Made by a program: the position numbers and the translations under genes
The notes under the pieces: generated by a model
Database searches by the model: none
Told to the model about the DNA's origin: nothing
Seen by the model: the letters and a program-made list of their open reading frames with translations, nothing else
Assembly (NCBI GenBank): GCA_947631365.1
Contig: CANRLB010000004.1
Coordinates: 1 to 29,397, forward strand
From: an uncultured Bacilli bacterium
Lineage (GTDB): Bacteria > Bacillota_I > Bacilli_A > RF39 > UBA660
Length of the DNA stretch: 29,397 nt
Direction: 5' to 3'
Shown: positions 15,045 through 21,979 of the stretch, in pieces
Layout of the letters: every line of letters starts with the position of its first letter
Numbering within the stretch: position 1 is the first letter of the stretch

Positions 15045-15251
15045 CTAAATAGATAATTCACCTAATTTTAATAATTCTACAACAGCTTGAGCTCTTGATT
15101 TAACTCCTAGTTTTTGCATTGTATTTGATATATGGTTTCTGACCGTTTTTTCACTTATTCCTAAAAATTTAGCAATATCTTTTGTTGTTTTATTAAGGAC
15201 CAATAATTCAAAAACTTCTTGTTCTCTTGCTGTTAATATACCTTTAGTCAT
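15045..15251 (-). CDS. gerE: GerE-type LuxR-family HTH regulator
   Basis: A 68-residue protein made only of a LuxR/FixJ-type helix-turn-helix: LTAREQEVFELLVLNKTTK, then IAKFLGISEKTVRNHISN and MQKLGVKSRAQAVVELL (quoted in parts). By memory this is very close along its whole length to B. subtilis GerE (74 residues), the late mother-cell regulator of spore-coat genes. Stand-alone HTH proteins of this size are rare outside the GerE group. GAAAGGAAGG precedes ATG 15251. The gerM-like gene follows, preserving Bacillus neighbourhood. Whether this organism sporulates cannot be judged here; GerE homologues also occur in non-spore-formers, where the role is unclear. Confidence 0.82.
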   Translation of the reverse strand: MTKGILTAREQEVFELLVLNKTTKDIAKFLGISEKTVRNHISNTMQKLGVKSRAQAVVELLKLGELSI

Positions 15252-15309
15252 TATACCTTCCTTTCAATCATAGTATTTTATGAGAAAAGGTATACTTTTG
15301 TGTAATACA

Positions 15310-15750
15310 CTATAAGTTATTTTTATCAATTTTACCTAGAAGATAATCAATAGAGGTTTGATATCTTTTAGCTATTTCTAATAAATAAAGAGTAGGTATT
15401 TGATATTTGCCAAGTTCATACCCAGTCCATGTACTTCTTGATATATTTAAGATATTAGCCATTTTGATTTGAGTTAATTTATTTTCTTTACGTAAAATTC
15501 TAATTCTTTCTCTAAATAATTTATTATCAATTTCCTTTTTATTGTTAGGATATTGTTTGTTTTTAGTAAGTCCTAAAGCATAATCTATTGATATATCAAA
15601 ATAATTACATAATTTATTTAAATGTTTAATGGGTATAGTATCTCTTTCTATTTCGTAAGAAGCATAAGTAGAGCGTTTTATTCCTAATAAATTAGCCATA
15701 TCCTTTTGTAAAAGATTATTATTTTCTCTTAAATCTTTTATCCACTTCAT
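15310..15750 (-). CDS. Transcriptional regulator with two tandem XRE-type HTH domains
   Basis: A 146-residue protein built of two copies of the Cro/CI-type HTH domain: residues about 3-62 (LRENNNLLQKDMANLLGIKR, STYASYE...SIDYALGLT) and about 78-141 (LRKENKLTQIKMANILNISR, STWTGYE...SIDYLLGK). The copies are clearly related along their length, so this is an internal duplication; one chain could bind two half-sites. AAGGGAAG precedes ATG 15750. Divergent from it lies a predicted small-RNA promoter whose -10 is covered by the inverted repeat AGTATA-TGT-TATACT, a plausible operator for this protein (inference). No terminator is obvious before gerE. Confidence 0.85.
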   Translation of the reverse strand: MKWIKDLRENNNLLQKDMANLLGIKRSTYASYEIERDTIPIKHLNKLCNYFDISIDYALGLTKNKQYPNNKKEIDNKLFRERIRILRKENKLTQIKMANILNISRSTWTGYELGKYQIPTLYLLEIAKRYQTSIDYLLGKIDKNNL

Positions 15751-15829
15751 TCTTATACTTCCCTTAGTTTAAATTATAAAGGTTTATTAGAAAGTTAAAT
15801 AATTTTGTGTATGTATTTGGACATTTTTC

Positions 15830-15858
15830 TTGCTTCAGAAAAAAGTATATGTTATACT
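15830..15858 (+). promoter_or_regulatory. Promoter of the predicted small RNA
   Basis: TTGCTT (15830-15835), 17-bp spacer, TATACT (15853-15858), with TG one base before the -10. Start expected at 15864-15865. Confidence 0.7.
15844..15858. promoter_or_regulatory. Candidate operator overlapping the small-RNA -10
   Basis: AGTATA (15844-15849) and TATACT (15853-15858) form a perfect inverted repeat with a 3-base spacer that covers the -10 box, 94 bp from the start of the divergent tandem-HTH repressor gene. Confidence 0.45.
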
Positions 15859-15864
15859 GATATA

Positions 15865-15961
15865 GTCAGATGATAAAGACGTTAAAACATGAAACCACTC
15901 AGATATACTTCGATATATCTGACAATATTCTTTGGAAAAGGTTTTTATACCTTTTCTTTTT
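15865..15961 (+). ncRNA. Predicted ~97-nt structured RNA (small RNA or terminated leader)
   Basis: A good promoter and a clear intrinsic terminator (GAAAAGG 15935-15941 / CCTTTTC 15950-15956, then TTTTT) bracket 97 bases with no reading frame. A 9-bp hairpin (TCAGATATA 15899-15907 / TATATCTGA 15914-15922) has a six-base CUUCGA loop. The 5' end GTCAGAT (15865-15871) can pair instead with ATCTGAC (15917-15923), breaking that hairpin. I recognise no Rfam-type motif. It could be a free small RNA or a leader for rlmN, but rlmN has its own promoter after the terminator. Confidence 0.55.
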
Positions 15962-15969
15962 AAATTAAG

Positions 15970-15997
15970 TTACAAAAGCATTAATTTATAGTAAAAT
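15970..15997 (+). promoter_or_regulatory. rlmN promoter giving a leaderless or near-leaderless mRNA
   Basis: TTACAA (15970-15975), 16-bp spacer, TAAAAT (15992-15997). The -10 ends only six bases before ATG 16004, so transcription should begin at or next to the start codon. This agrees with the absence of any ribosome site before rlmN. Confidence 0.55.
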
Positions 15998-16003
15998 AGA
16001 ATT

Positions 16004-17014
16004 ATGAGAAATTTATTTGATTTAAAACTTAGTGATTTAGAAGAATATTTTATAAATATTAATGAGAAAAATTTTAAAGCTTCTCAAGTTTTTGAGTGGT
16101 TATATACTCATCGGGTATTTGAGATAGATAATTTTACTAATATAAAAAAAGATTTAAGAGAAAAATTAAAGCAAGATTTTAATATTGATTTTATCAAAAT
16201 AAAAAAAGTTGAAGAGGGAATTGATGTTAAAAAATATTTGTTTTGGCTTTTAGATGGCAATTATGTTGAAGGTGTTTTAATGCATCATGATTATGGCTAT
16301 TCTTTATGTGTATCCAGTGAAGTAGGATGTAATATGGGATGCAAGTTTTGTGAAAGTGGAAGACTCAAAAAAGTACGTAATTTAGAGACTTATGAGATGG
16401 TTGAACAAATAATTTTAATTGAAGAAAGAGAAAAGATTAGAATTGATCGAGTTGTTATTATGGGAATTGGTGAACCATTTGATAACTATGATAATGTTAT
16501 AAATTTTATTAAAATAATTAACCACTCTAAAGGTTTAGCTCTTGGAGCAAGACATATAACAGTTTCAACTTGTGGAATAGTTCCTAAAATAAAAGAATTT
16601 AGTAATTTAGATTTACAAGTTAATCTAGCTTTATCTTTGCATGCACCAAATGATGAATTAAGAAATAAAATCATGCCTATTAATAAAGTGTATAATATAA
16701 GTCAAGTAATGGCAGCGATTAAAGACTATTTAAAGAAAAATAATAGACGAGTTACTATTGAATATGTTATGATAAATATGGTTAATGATAGTGATGAATG
16801 TGCATATGAATTAACTAAACTTTTAAAAGGAATGAATGTATATGTAAATTTAATTCCTTATAATGAAACTAATAATTTAGAGTTTAAAAAAAGTAAAAGA
16901 ATAAATGAATTTAAGAATATATTACTAAAATGTGGCATAAACACTACAGTAAGGAAAGAATTTGGGGGAAGTATTAGTGGAGCTTGCGGACAACTAAGAA
17001 GTAAAGAGGTGTAA
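16004..17014 (+). CDS. rlmN: Dual-specificity 23S rRNA/tRNA adenine-C2 methyltransferase RlmN
   Basis: A 336-residue radical-SAM enzyme that methylates C2 of A2503 in 23S rRNA and of A37 in some tRNAs. The iron-sulfur cluster Cys are at 109, 113 and 116 (GCNMGCKFCE, CX3CX2C); the second catalytic Cys is 328 in SGACGQLR. The SAM-binding GIGEP motif is at about 155. Length is typical. The C-terminal motif GGSISGACGQL differs slightly from the usual G-x-DI-x-AACGQL, but the Cys is kept. It heads a unit in the same order as Bacillus (rlmN-prpC-prkC-rsgA-rpe). No Shine-Dalgarno sequence precedes ATG 16004, consistent with a leaderless start. Confidence 0.94.
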   Translation: MRNLFDLKLSDLEEYFININEKNFKASQVFEWLYTHRVFEIDNFTNIKKDLREKLKQDFNIDFIKIKKVEEGIDVKKYLFWLLDGNYVEGVLMHHDYGYSLCVSSEVGCNMGCKFCESGRLKKVRNLETYEMVEQIILIEEREKIRIDRVVIMGIGEPFDNYDNVINFIKIINHSKGLALGARHITVSTCGIVPKIKEFSNLDLQVNLALSLHAPNDELRNKIMPINKVYNISQVMAAIKDYLKKNNRRVTIEYVMINMVNDSDECAYELTKLLKGMNVYVNLIPYNETNNLEFKKSKRINEFKNILLKCGINTTVRKEFGGSISGACGQLRSKEV

Positions 17015-17017
17015 TTT

Positions 17018-17761
17018 ATGAAAGCATATTATATGACCGATTCTGGAAGAGTTAGAAGTCATAATGAAGATAGTGTAACAATTTTAAAGAATGCCAGTGA
17101 TGAATATTTACTTATCGTAGCGGATGGTATGGGCGGACATAGAAAAGGGGAAGTGGCATCAAGTATTGTAGTTTCTCAATTAGGAAAAAGATTTAATGAA
17201 ACACCAAGTATGGGTTCTAAACTTGATGCCATAACTTTTCTAAATGATAATATAAGTGAAATAAATAATATGATTTTAACTTATGGCGAAGAACATGAAG
17301 ATTCCAAAGGTTTAGGTACAACGGTGGTCGTGGCTTTATATACTAAAAATTATTTAATTTTTGGTAATATTGGCGATTCATCGGGTTTTGTGATGAAAAA
17401 AGGTAAAATTCATAAAGTTACTAAAGATCATACTTTGGTAAATTTGTTGGTTGATGCTGGTAATCTAACGGTAGATGAAGCCATGACTCATCCTAAGAAG
17501 AATGTTTTAATGAAAGCCTTGGGAGTAGCGGAAAAAGTTGATTTAGATATTTTTGAAGTTATTGATATGGATGAAATAGACGCAGTTCTTCTTTGCAGTG
17601 ATGGGCTTACTAATATGTTAACTCAAGAACAAATTGAAAAAGTATTAGATGATTTAGAACTTGGGGAAGATGAAAAAATAGAGAAATTAATTAGAAAATG
17701 TAATGCTAGAGGTGGAAATGATAATATTTCTATAGCATATTTAACTAGGGTTGGTGATTAG
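17018..17761 (+). CDS. prpC: PP2C-family Ser/Thr protein phosphatase PrpC/Stp
   Basis: A 247-residue metal-dependent phosphatase, the partner that reverses phosphorylation by the PASTA kinase encoded next. PP2C motifs are all present: RSHNEDS near residue 13, ADGMGGH near 35 with the metal-binding Asp and Gly, LGTTV near 92, GDSSGF in mid-protein, LCSDGLTN near 192 and GGNDNIS near 232. AAGAGGTG precedes ATG 17018, three bases after the rlmN stop. Length and neighbours match Bacillus PrpC. The stop overlaps the ribosome-site region of prkC, so the two are translationally coupled. Confidence 0.95.
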   Translation: MKAYYMTDSGRVRSHNEDSVTILKNASDEYLLIVADGMGGHRKGEVASSIVVSQLGKRFNETPSMGSKLDAITFLNDNISEINNMILTYGEEHEDSKGLGTTVVVALYTKNYLIFGNIGDSSGFVMKKGKIHKVTKDHTLVNLLVDAGNLTVDEAMTHPKKNVLMKALGVAEKVDLDIFEVIDMDEIDAVLLCSDGLTNMLTQEQIEKVLDDLELGEDEKIEKLIRKCNARGGNDNISIAYLTRVGD

Positions 17762-17762
17762 G

Positions 17763-19526
17763 ATGATTATGAAAGGGCAAAAAATTAGTGATCGATATCA
17801 AGTTATAAAAAGTATTGGTGAAGGTGGTATGGCAAATGTTTATTTAGCTTATGATACTATTCTTGACCGTAATGTTGCTGTTAAAGTTTTAAGAGGTGAT
17901 CTTGCTAATGATGAAAAATTTGTAAGACGGTTTCAAAGAGAAGCTTTAGCGGCATCATCACTTTCACATCCAAATATTGTGGAAGTTTATGATGTTGGTG
18001 AAGATAATGGTGAATATTATATTGTCATGGAATATATTGAAGGAAAACATTTAAAACAACTAATTAAAAAAAGAGGAAAACTTACCATTACGGAAGCGGT
18101 AGATATTGTATTGCAAATTACAGATGGCCTATCTGTTGCCCACGATTCTTATATCATTCATAGAGATATTAAACCTCAAAATATTATGATTTTGGAAAAT
18201 GGATTAGTTAAAATTACTGATTTTGGAATTGCCATGGCCATGAATTCTACTCAACTTACGCAAACAAATTCAGTAATGGGGAGTGTTCATTATTTACCAC
18301 CTGAACAAGCTAGTGGTAAAGGAGCAACTCTTCAAAGTGATATTTATTCTATAGGAATATTATTTTATGAACTTTTAACTGGTAAACTTCCTTTTAAAGG
18401 GGAAAATGCGGTTGAAATAGCTTTAAAACATTTAAAAGAACCTCTTCCAAGTATAAGAGAAGAGATTCCAAATATTCCGCAAAGTGTAGAGAATATTATT
18501 ATTAAAGCTACCGCTAAAAATCCTAAAAATCGGTATAATGATGCAAGAGAGATGCATGATGATTTAAAAACTTGTTTAGATGAAACAAGAAAAAATGAAG
18601 AAAAAATAAAATTAAAATATCCAGAAGTATCTGATGATACTAAAATAATTAAACAAGTAAAAGAAGAAGATAAAAAGGGTATTCATAAAAATGAAGAGAA
18701 AGAAGAAGTAATTGCTAAGAAAATTACGGGTGATGATTTGAAAAAGCAAAATAAAATATTAATTAAATTAGCTTCTATTTTTACGGGACTTATTATTGTC
18801 GTTACTTTAGTTTTTGCAATTATTATGTTATTTAATACAACTGCTGATAAGATTGTACCAGATGTAGCTAATAAAACAGTAAGTGAAGCAATTAAAATAT
18901 TGCAAGATGAAGGATTTACAATTGCTAGTGAACAAGAAGGAGTATCTTCTAAAGATGTTGAAGTTGGTAAAGTTGTAAGAACTTCTCCTTATGCTGGTGT
19001 AAAAAAGAAAAAAGGAGCTGAAATTAAGCTATATGTATCAACTGGTGATGAAACGATTATTTTAGATGATTATACAGGTAAAAATTATTTAGAAGTAAAA
19101 GGTTCTTTAGAGGCTAGAGGATTAGTAGTTAATATTGAAGAAGAAGCTGTTGATGAGGATAGTAAATTTAAAGAAGATGAAATTGTTAAACAATCAATTG
19201 AAAAAGGAAAAAGCCTTAAAAAAGGGGAAAGTATTACTTTAACTATTGCCGTTGTTGGCGTTGTTTATCCTGATTTTACAGATGGTTCATATAGTATTGG
19301 CGATGTTGAAGATTTCTGTCAAGAACACAATATTAATTTACAAATTACCGAAACAACTAGTGAAGAATTTTTAGATGGTACTATTTATCGTCAAAGTAGA
19401 GCTGCTGGTGATTCAGTGGTATCTGGGGCAAGTTTTAAAGTTTGGGTTTATGTTAATGAAGTAGAAGAACCAACTGAACCAGATCAACCAAATGATGATA
19501 ATGTTTGTACGGAAGGCTTATGTTAG
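17763..19526 (+). CDS. prkC: PASTA-domain Ser/Thr kinase PrkC/StkP
   Basis: A 587-residue membrane kinase that senses peptidoglycan fragments or lipid II and controls envelope growth. The kinase domain (about 10-275) has GEGGMANVY, Lys41, HRDIKPQN with Asp135, DFG at 153-155 and the PPEQA segment. A charged linker with many Lys and Glu precedes one membrane segment at about 332-357. Three PASTA repeats follow outside (about 363-430, 431-500, 501-575), against three in Bacillus PrkC. The protein ends in an acidic Pro-rich tail with two Cys (CTEGLC), an unusual end. Start is ATG 17763 or 17769; both have weak sites and I cannot decide. It overlaps rsgA by 7 bases. Confidence 0.95.
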   Translation: MIMKGQKISDRYQVIKSIGEGGMANVYLAYDTILDRNVAVKVLRGDLANDEKFVRRFQREALAASSLSHPNIVEVYDVGEDNGEYYIVMEYIEGKHLKQLIKKRGKLTITEAVDIVLQITDGLSVAHDSYIIHRDIKPQNIMILENGLVKITDFGIAMAMNSTQLTQTNSVMGSVHYLPPEQASGKGATLQSDIYSIGILFYELLTGKLPFKGENAVEIALKHLKEPLPSIREEIPNIPQSVENIIIKATAKNPKNRYNDAREMHDDLKTCLDETRKNEEKIKLKYPEVSDDTKIIKQVKEEDKKGIHKNEEKEEVIAKKITGDDLKKQNKILIKLASIFTGLIIVVTLVFAIIMLFNTTADKIVPDVANKTVSEAIKILQDEGFTIASEQEGVSSKDVEVGKVVRTSPYAGVKKKKGAEIKLYVSTGDETIILDDYTGKNYLEVKGSLEARGLVVNIEEEAVDEDSKFKEDEIVKQSIEKGKSLKKGESITLTIAVVGVVYPDFTDGSYSIGDVEDFCQEHNINLQITETTSEEFLDGTIYRQSRAAGDSVVSGASFKVWVYVNEVEEPTEPDQPNDDNVCTEGLC

Positions 19527-20353
19527 AAAAAGGACTTATTGTTAAAATTAATAGTGATACTTTTACCGTGAAAGAGAAAAATAATTATTATGATTGTAAA
19601 TGTCGTGGTAAATTTCGTAATATTAATTTGAAACCTTTAGTGGGAGACAATGTTTTATTTAATAAAGAAGAAAAAATTATTGAAGAAATAGAAAAGCGAA
19701 CTAGTGAATTAATACGTCCTCAAGTAGCTAATGTTTCTCACGCTTTAATTGTGACAAGTATAAAAAAACCTGATTTAAATCTAACACTTCTTGATAAATT
19801 AATAAGTATAATTACTATAAATAAGATTATGCCAATTATTGTTTTAACTAAATTAGATTTATTAGATAAACAAGAATTAAAAAAAATAAAAAATTTATTT
19901 AAATATTATAAAAATATTGGTATAAAAGTATTTACTAATCATGATATAAATAAAATAAAGCGAAGTTTAAAAGGGCATATTGCTACTGTATGTGGTCAAA
20001 CTGGAGCTGGTAAAAGTACTTTAATTAATAAATTTGATAAATCTTTACATCTTGAAACGAAGGAGATATCAGAAAGTTTAGGTAGAGGAGTACATACAAC
20101 TAGAATAGTTGAGTTATTTGAATTATCTAATTTTTATATTGTTGATACTCCAGGATTTTCAGCAATAGATATTAATAATTATAGTAGAGAAGAAATAAAT
20201 AATAGTTTTATAGAATTTAGAAATTTAAATTGTAAATTTAAAAATTGTTCTCATGAAAAAGAAATTGGTTGTCAAGTTAAAGAACAAGTTACAAAGGGTA
20301 AAATATTAAAATCAAGATATAATAATTATTTACAATTTATAAAAGGAGATTAA
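19520..20353 (+). CDS. rsgA: Ribosome small subunit-dependent GTPase RsgA
   Basis: A 277-residue circularly permuted GTPase that checks late maturation of the 30S subunit. Order of parts: N-terminal OB fold (1-65), G4 motif LTKLD near 113, G1 motif GQTGAGKST near 165, G3 motif DTPG near 214, then a zinc-binding C-terminal domain with Cys-x5-Cys-x-His and a later Cys (CKFKNCSHEKEIGC). ATG 19520 is chosen because GGAAGG stands 4 bases before it and the frame then matches the family's short N-terminus; it overlaps the prkC stop. Same position as cpgA/rsgA in Bacillus. Confidence 0.94.
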   Translation: MLEKGLIVKINSDTFTVKEKNNYYDCKCRGKFRNINLKPLVGDNVLFNKEEKIIEEIEKRTSELIRPQVANVSHALIVTSIKKPDLNLTLLDKLISIITINKIMPIIVLTKLDLLDKQELKKIKNLFKYYKNIGIKVFTNHDINKIKRSLKGHIATVCGQTGAGKSTLINKFDKSLHLETKEISESLGRGVHTTRIVELFELSNFYIVDTPGFSAIDINNYSREEINNSFIEFRNLNCKFKNCSHEKEIGCQVKEQVTKGKILKSRYNNYLQFIKGD

Positions 20354-20356
20354 CAA

Positions 20357-20977
20357 ATGATATCAGTAAGTTTTTTAAAAAGTAAATATAATTGTGAAGA
20401 TACAATTGCCTTAATAGATAAAAGTAATGCTTCTTTAATTCATGTTGATTTAATGGATGGTTTATATGTTCCAAATAAAAATTTTGAAATAAATGAAATA
20501 ATGGCATTATTAAAAAATGTAAATAAACCAATTGATATTCATTTAATGGTTAATAATCCATTAATTTATATTAAAGAATTAGTTAAGTTAAAGCCTTATA
20601 TTATAACTATTCATTTAGATGGAACTCCAAATATTTTAGAAACTTTAGAATTTATTAAAAGGCATAATATTAAAGTTGGGGTTGCAATAAATCCTCATGA
20701 AAATGAACATATAATTGATAATTATATAGATCAAATAGATTATGTTTTAATAATGAGTGTTAACCCTGGATATGGTGGTCAAAAATTTATTCCTGATGTT
20801 TTAAAAAAAGTTAATTATTTAAAAGATAAGTTTTTAATAGGTATTGATGGGGGTATTAATGAAGATTCAATTAAATTATTAAAAGGTTATCCAATAGATA
20901 TTATTGTAAGTGGGGCATATATTTGCTTAAGTGATAATTACAATGAAAAAATAGAGAAATTAAACAAAATGGTATAA
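20357..20977 (+). CDS. rpe: Ribulose-phosphate 3-epimerase
   Basis: A 206-residue TIM-barrel enzyme that interconverts D-ribulose 5-phosphate and D-xylulose 5-phosphate in the pentose phosphate pathway. Visible are HVDLMDG with the catalytic Asp and metal-binding His, DIHLMV with the next metal ligands, MSVNPGYGGQKF (phosphate and active-site loop) and GIDGGI with the second catalytic Asp. It is slightly shorter than usual (about 215-225). AAAGGAG (20341-20347) overlaps the rsgA end. It is the last gene of this unit and is followed by a clear terminator; the thiN gene that follows rpe in Bacillus is absent. Confidence 0.94.
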   Translation: MISVSFLKSKYNCEDTIALIDKSNASLIHVDLMDGLYVPNKNFEINEIMALLKNVNKPIDIHLMVNNPLIYIKELVKLKPYIITIHLDGTPNILETLEFIKRHNIKVGVAINPHENEHIIDNYIDQIDYVLIMSVNPGYGGQKFIPDVLKKVNYLKDKFLIGIDGGINEDSIKLLKGYPIDIIVSGAYICLSDNYNEKIEKLNKMV

Positions 20978-20990
20978 TTTCTCTTTTTTA
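20953..20990 (+). terminator. Terminator of the rlmN-rpe unit
   Basis: AGAGAAATT (20953-20961) pairs perfectly with AATTTCTCT (20976-20984), followed by T to 20990. The stem contains the rpe stop. Confidence 0.85.
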
Positions 20991-21012
20991 TGTATTAATC
21001 TAAATATAAAAT

Positions 21013-21041
21013 TTGACAAATTCCCTCAATTATGGTAGACT
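21013..21041 (+). promoter_or_regulatory. Promoter of the lipoprotein gene
   Basis: TTGACA (21013-21018), 17-bp spacer, TAGACT (21036-21041), TG one base before the -10. The following leader holds a hairpin TTGG...CCAA around an A/T run (21050-21071). Confidence 0.75.
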
Positions 21042-21090
21042 AACGCTCGTTGGTTGAAAAATTTTTTCCAAATTAAAGGGGATAGTGATT

Positions 21091-21975
21091 ATGAATATTA
21101 AAAAGATAATTTGTGGGATAGTTGCTGTAACTACAATTGTAAGTTGTAATGAATATTTAAAAAAAGTTGCTAAAGAAAATAAAGAAACTTATATAGAAAG
21201 TTTAGATCAAGAATATATAGATTTTGCTCAAGTTTTACCATGTGTAAATCCAACTGATTTAAATAATTCAAAAATTAGCGAGGATGATTTTAGAAAATTG
21301 TCTATATTTGAAATGCAAAATTATATAATTAATACTTATAATGTTAATTATTTTGATTTAGTTGATGCAATTACGTTAAAAATGGCAAATAAAATTAAAG
21401 GCGATAGTGAAGATATAAAATTTAATCTTAATAGTGAAGCATTCAAAATTACTAAAAGAGATGATTTTGAAGAAATAAGAAGTTTATTTAATATTTTATT
21501 TGAAGCTAAATTTAATTATGCTTTAGAAAAGGAAAATCTAAATGCAGAAGATTTGGATACTATTTTAGAATCAATTATTGTTTATAGTAAATATAGTTAT
21601 GAAGAGGGCTATTTAAATATGAATTTAATAGAAAATAGAACTCATTCTAATTATTTTGTTAATTTAGTATCTAATGAATTTTTTGATGGAGCAGGATTTA
21701 ATTTGTATTATCAATTAATAGCTAAAAATCAATTTGAGGTATATAAAAATAAAAAATATCAAGAATATAGTGCAAACAAATTAGCTTATCCATCTTATTA
21801 TGGGGCAATAGATAATATAGTTTATGGAATTAGTGTTCATGATTATCTTAATTTTACTTTACCAATGTTTAGTACTGGTACTTTGTTAGTTGAAAATGGC
21901 AATGTATATAGTAATCCAATCCCTTTAGAAGATAAAATAGATAGTGATACTTTAACTATAAAAAGAAATATGTAA
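21091..21975 (+). CDS. Hypothetical lipoprotein
   Basis: A 294-residue secreted protein of unknown function. ATG 21091 has AAAGGGGA (21076-21082) at good spacing; a GTG at 21085 is in frame but too close to that site. The N-terminus is a lipoprotein signal: two Lys, a hydrophobic run, then the lipobox IVS-Cys19, so the mature protein should be lipid-attached on the outer face of the membrane. The mature part is acidic, helical, rich in Asn, Tyr and Glu, without a recognised domain. It lies where Bacillus has thiN after rpe, but bears no likeness to ThiN. It converges on pyrG with a 4-base gap. Confidence 0.7.
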   Translation: MNIKKIICGIVAVTTIVSCNEYLKKVAKENKETYIESLDQEYIDFAQVLPCVNPTDLNNSKISEDDFRKLSIFEMQNYIINTYNVNYFDLVDAITLKMANKIKGDSEDIKFNLNSEAFKITKRDDFEEIRSLFNILFEAKFNYALEKENLNAEDLDTILESIIVYSKYSYEEGYLNMNLIENRTHSNYFVNLVSNEFFDGAGFNLYYQLIAKNQFEVYKNKKYQEYSANKLAYPSYYGAIDNIVYGISVHDYLNFTLPMFSTGTLLVENGNVYSNPIPLEDKIDSDTLTIKRNM

Positions 21976-21979
21976 TAAT

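Noticed and set aside
15865..15961. A known riboswitch (preQ1, purine, SAM, c-di-GMP, fluoride, TPP)
   Set aside because: None of the conserved core sequences of these classes is present, so I leave the RNA unassigned.
16486..16674. Minus-strand frame inside rlmN
   Set aside because: It lies wholly within a well-supported gene; no ribosome site.
20337..20531. Minus-strand frame at the rsgA/rpe junction
   Set aside because: It is antisense to two well-supported genes, without start signals.
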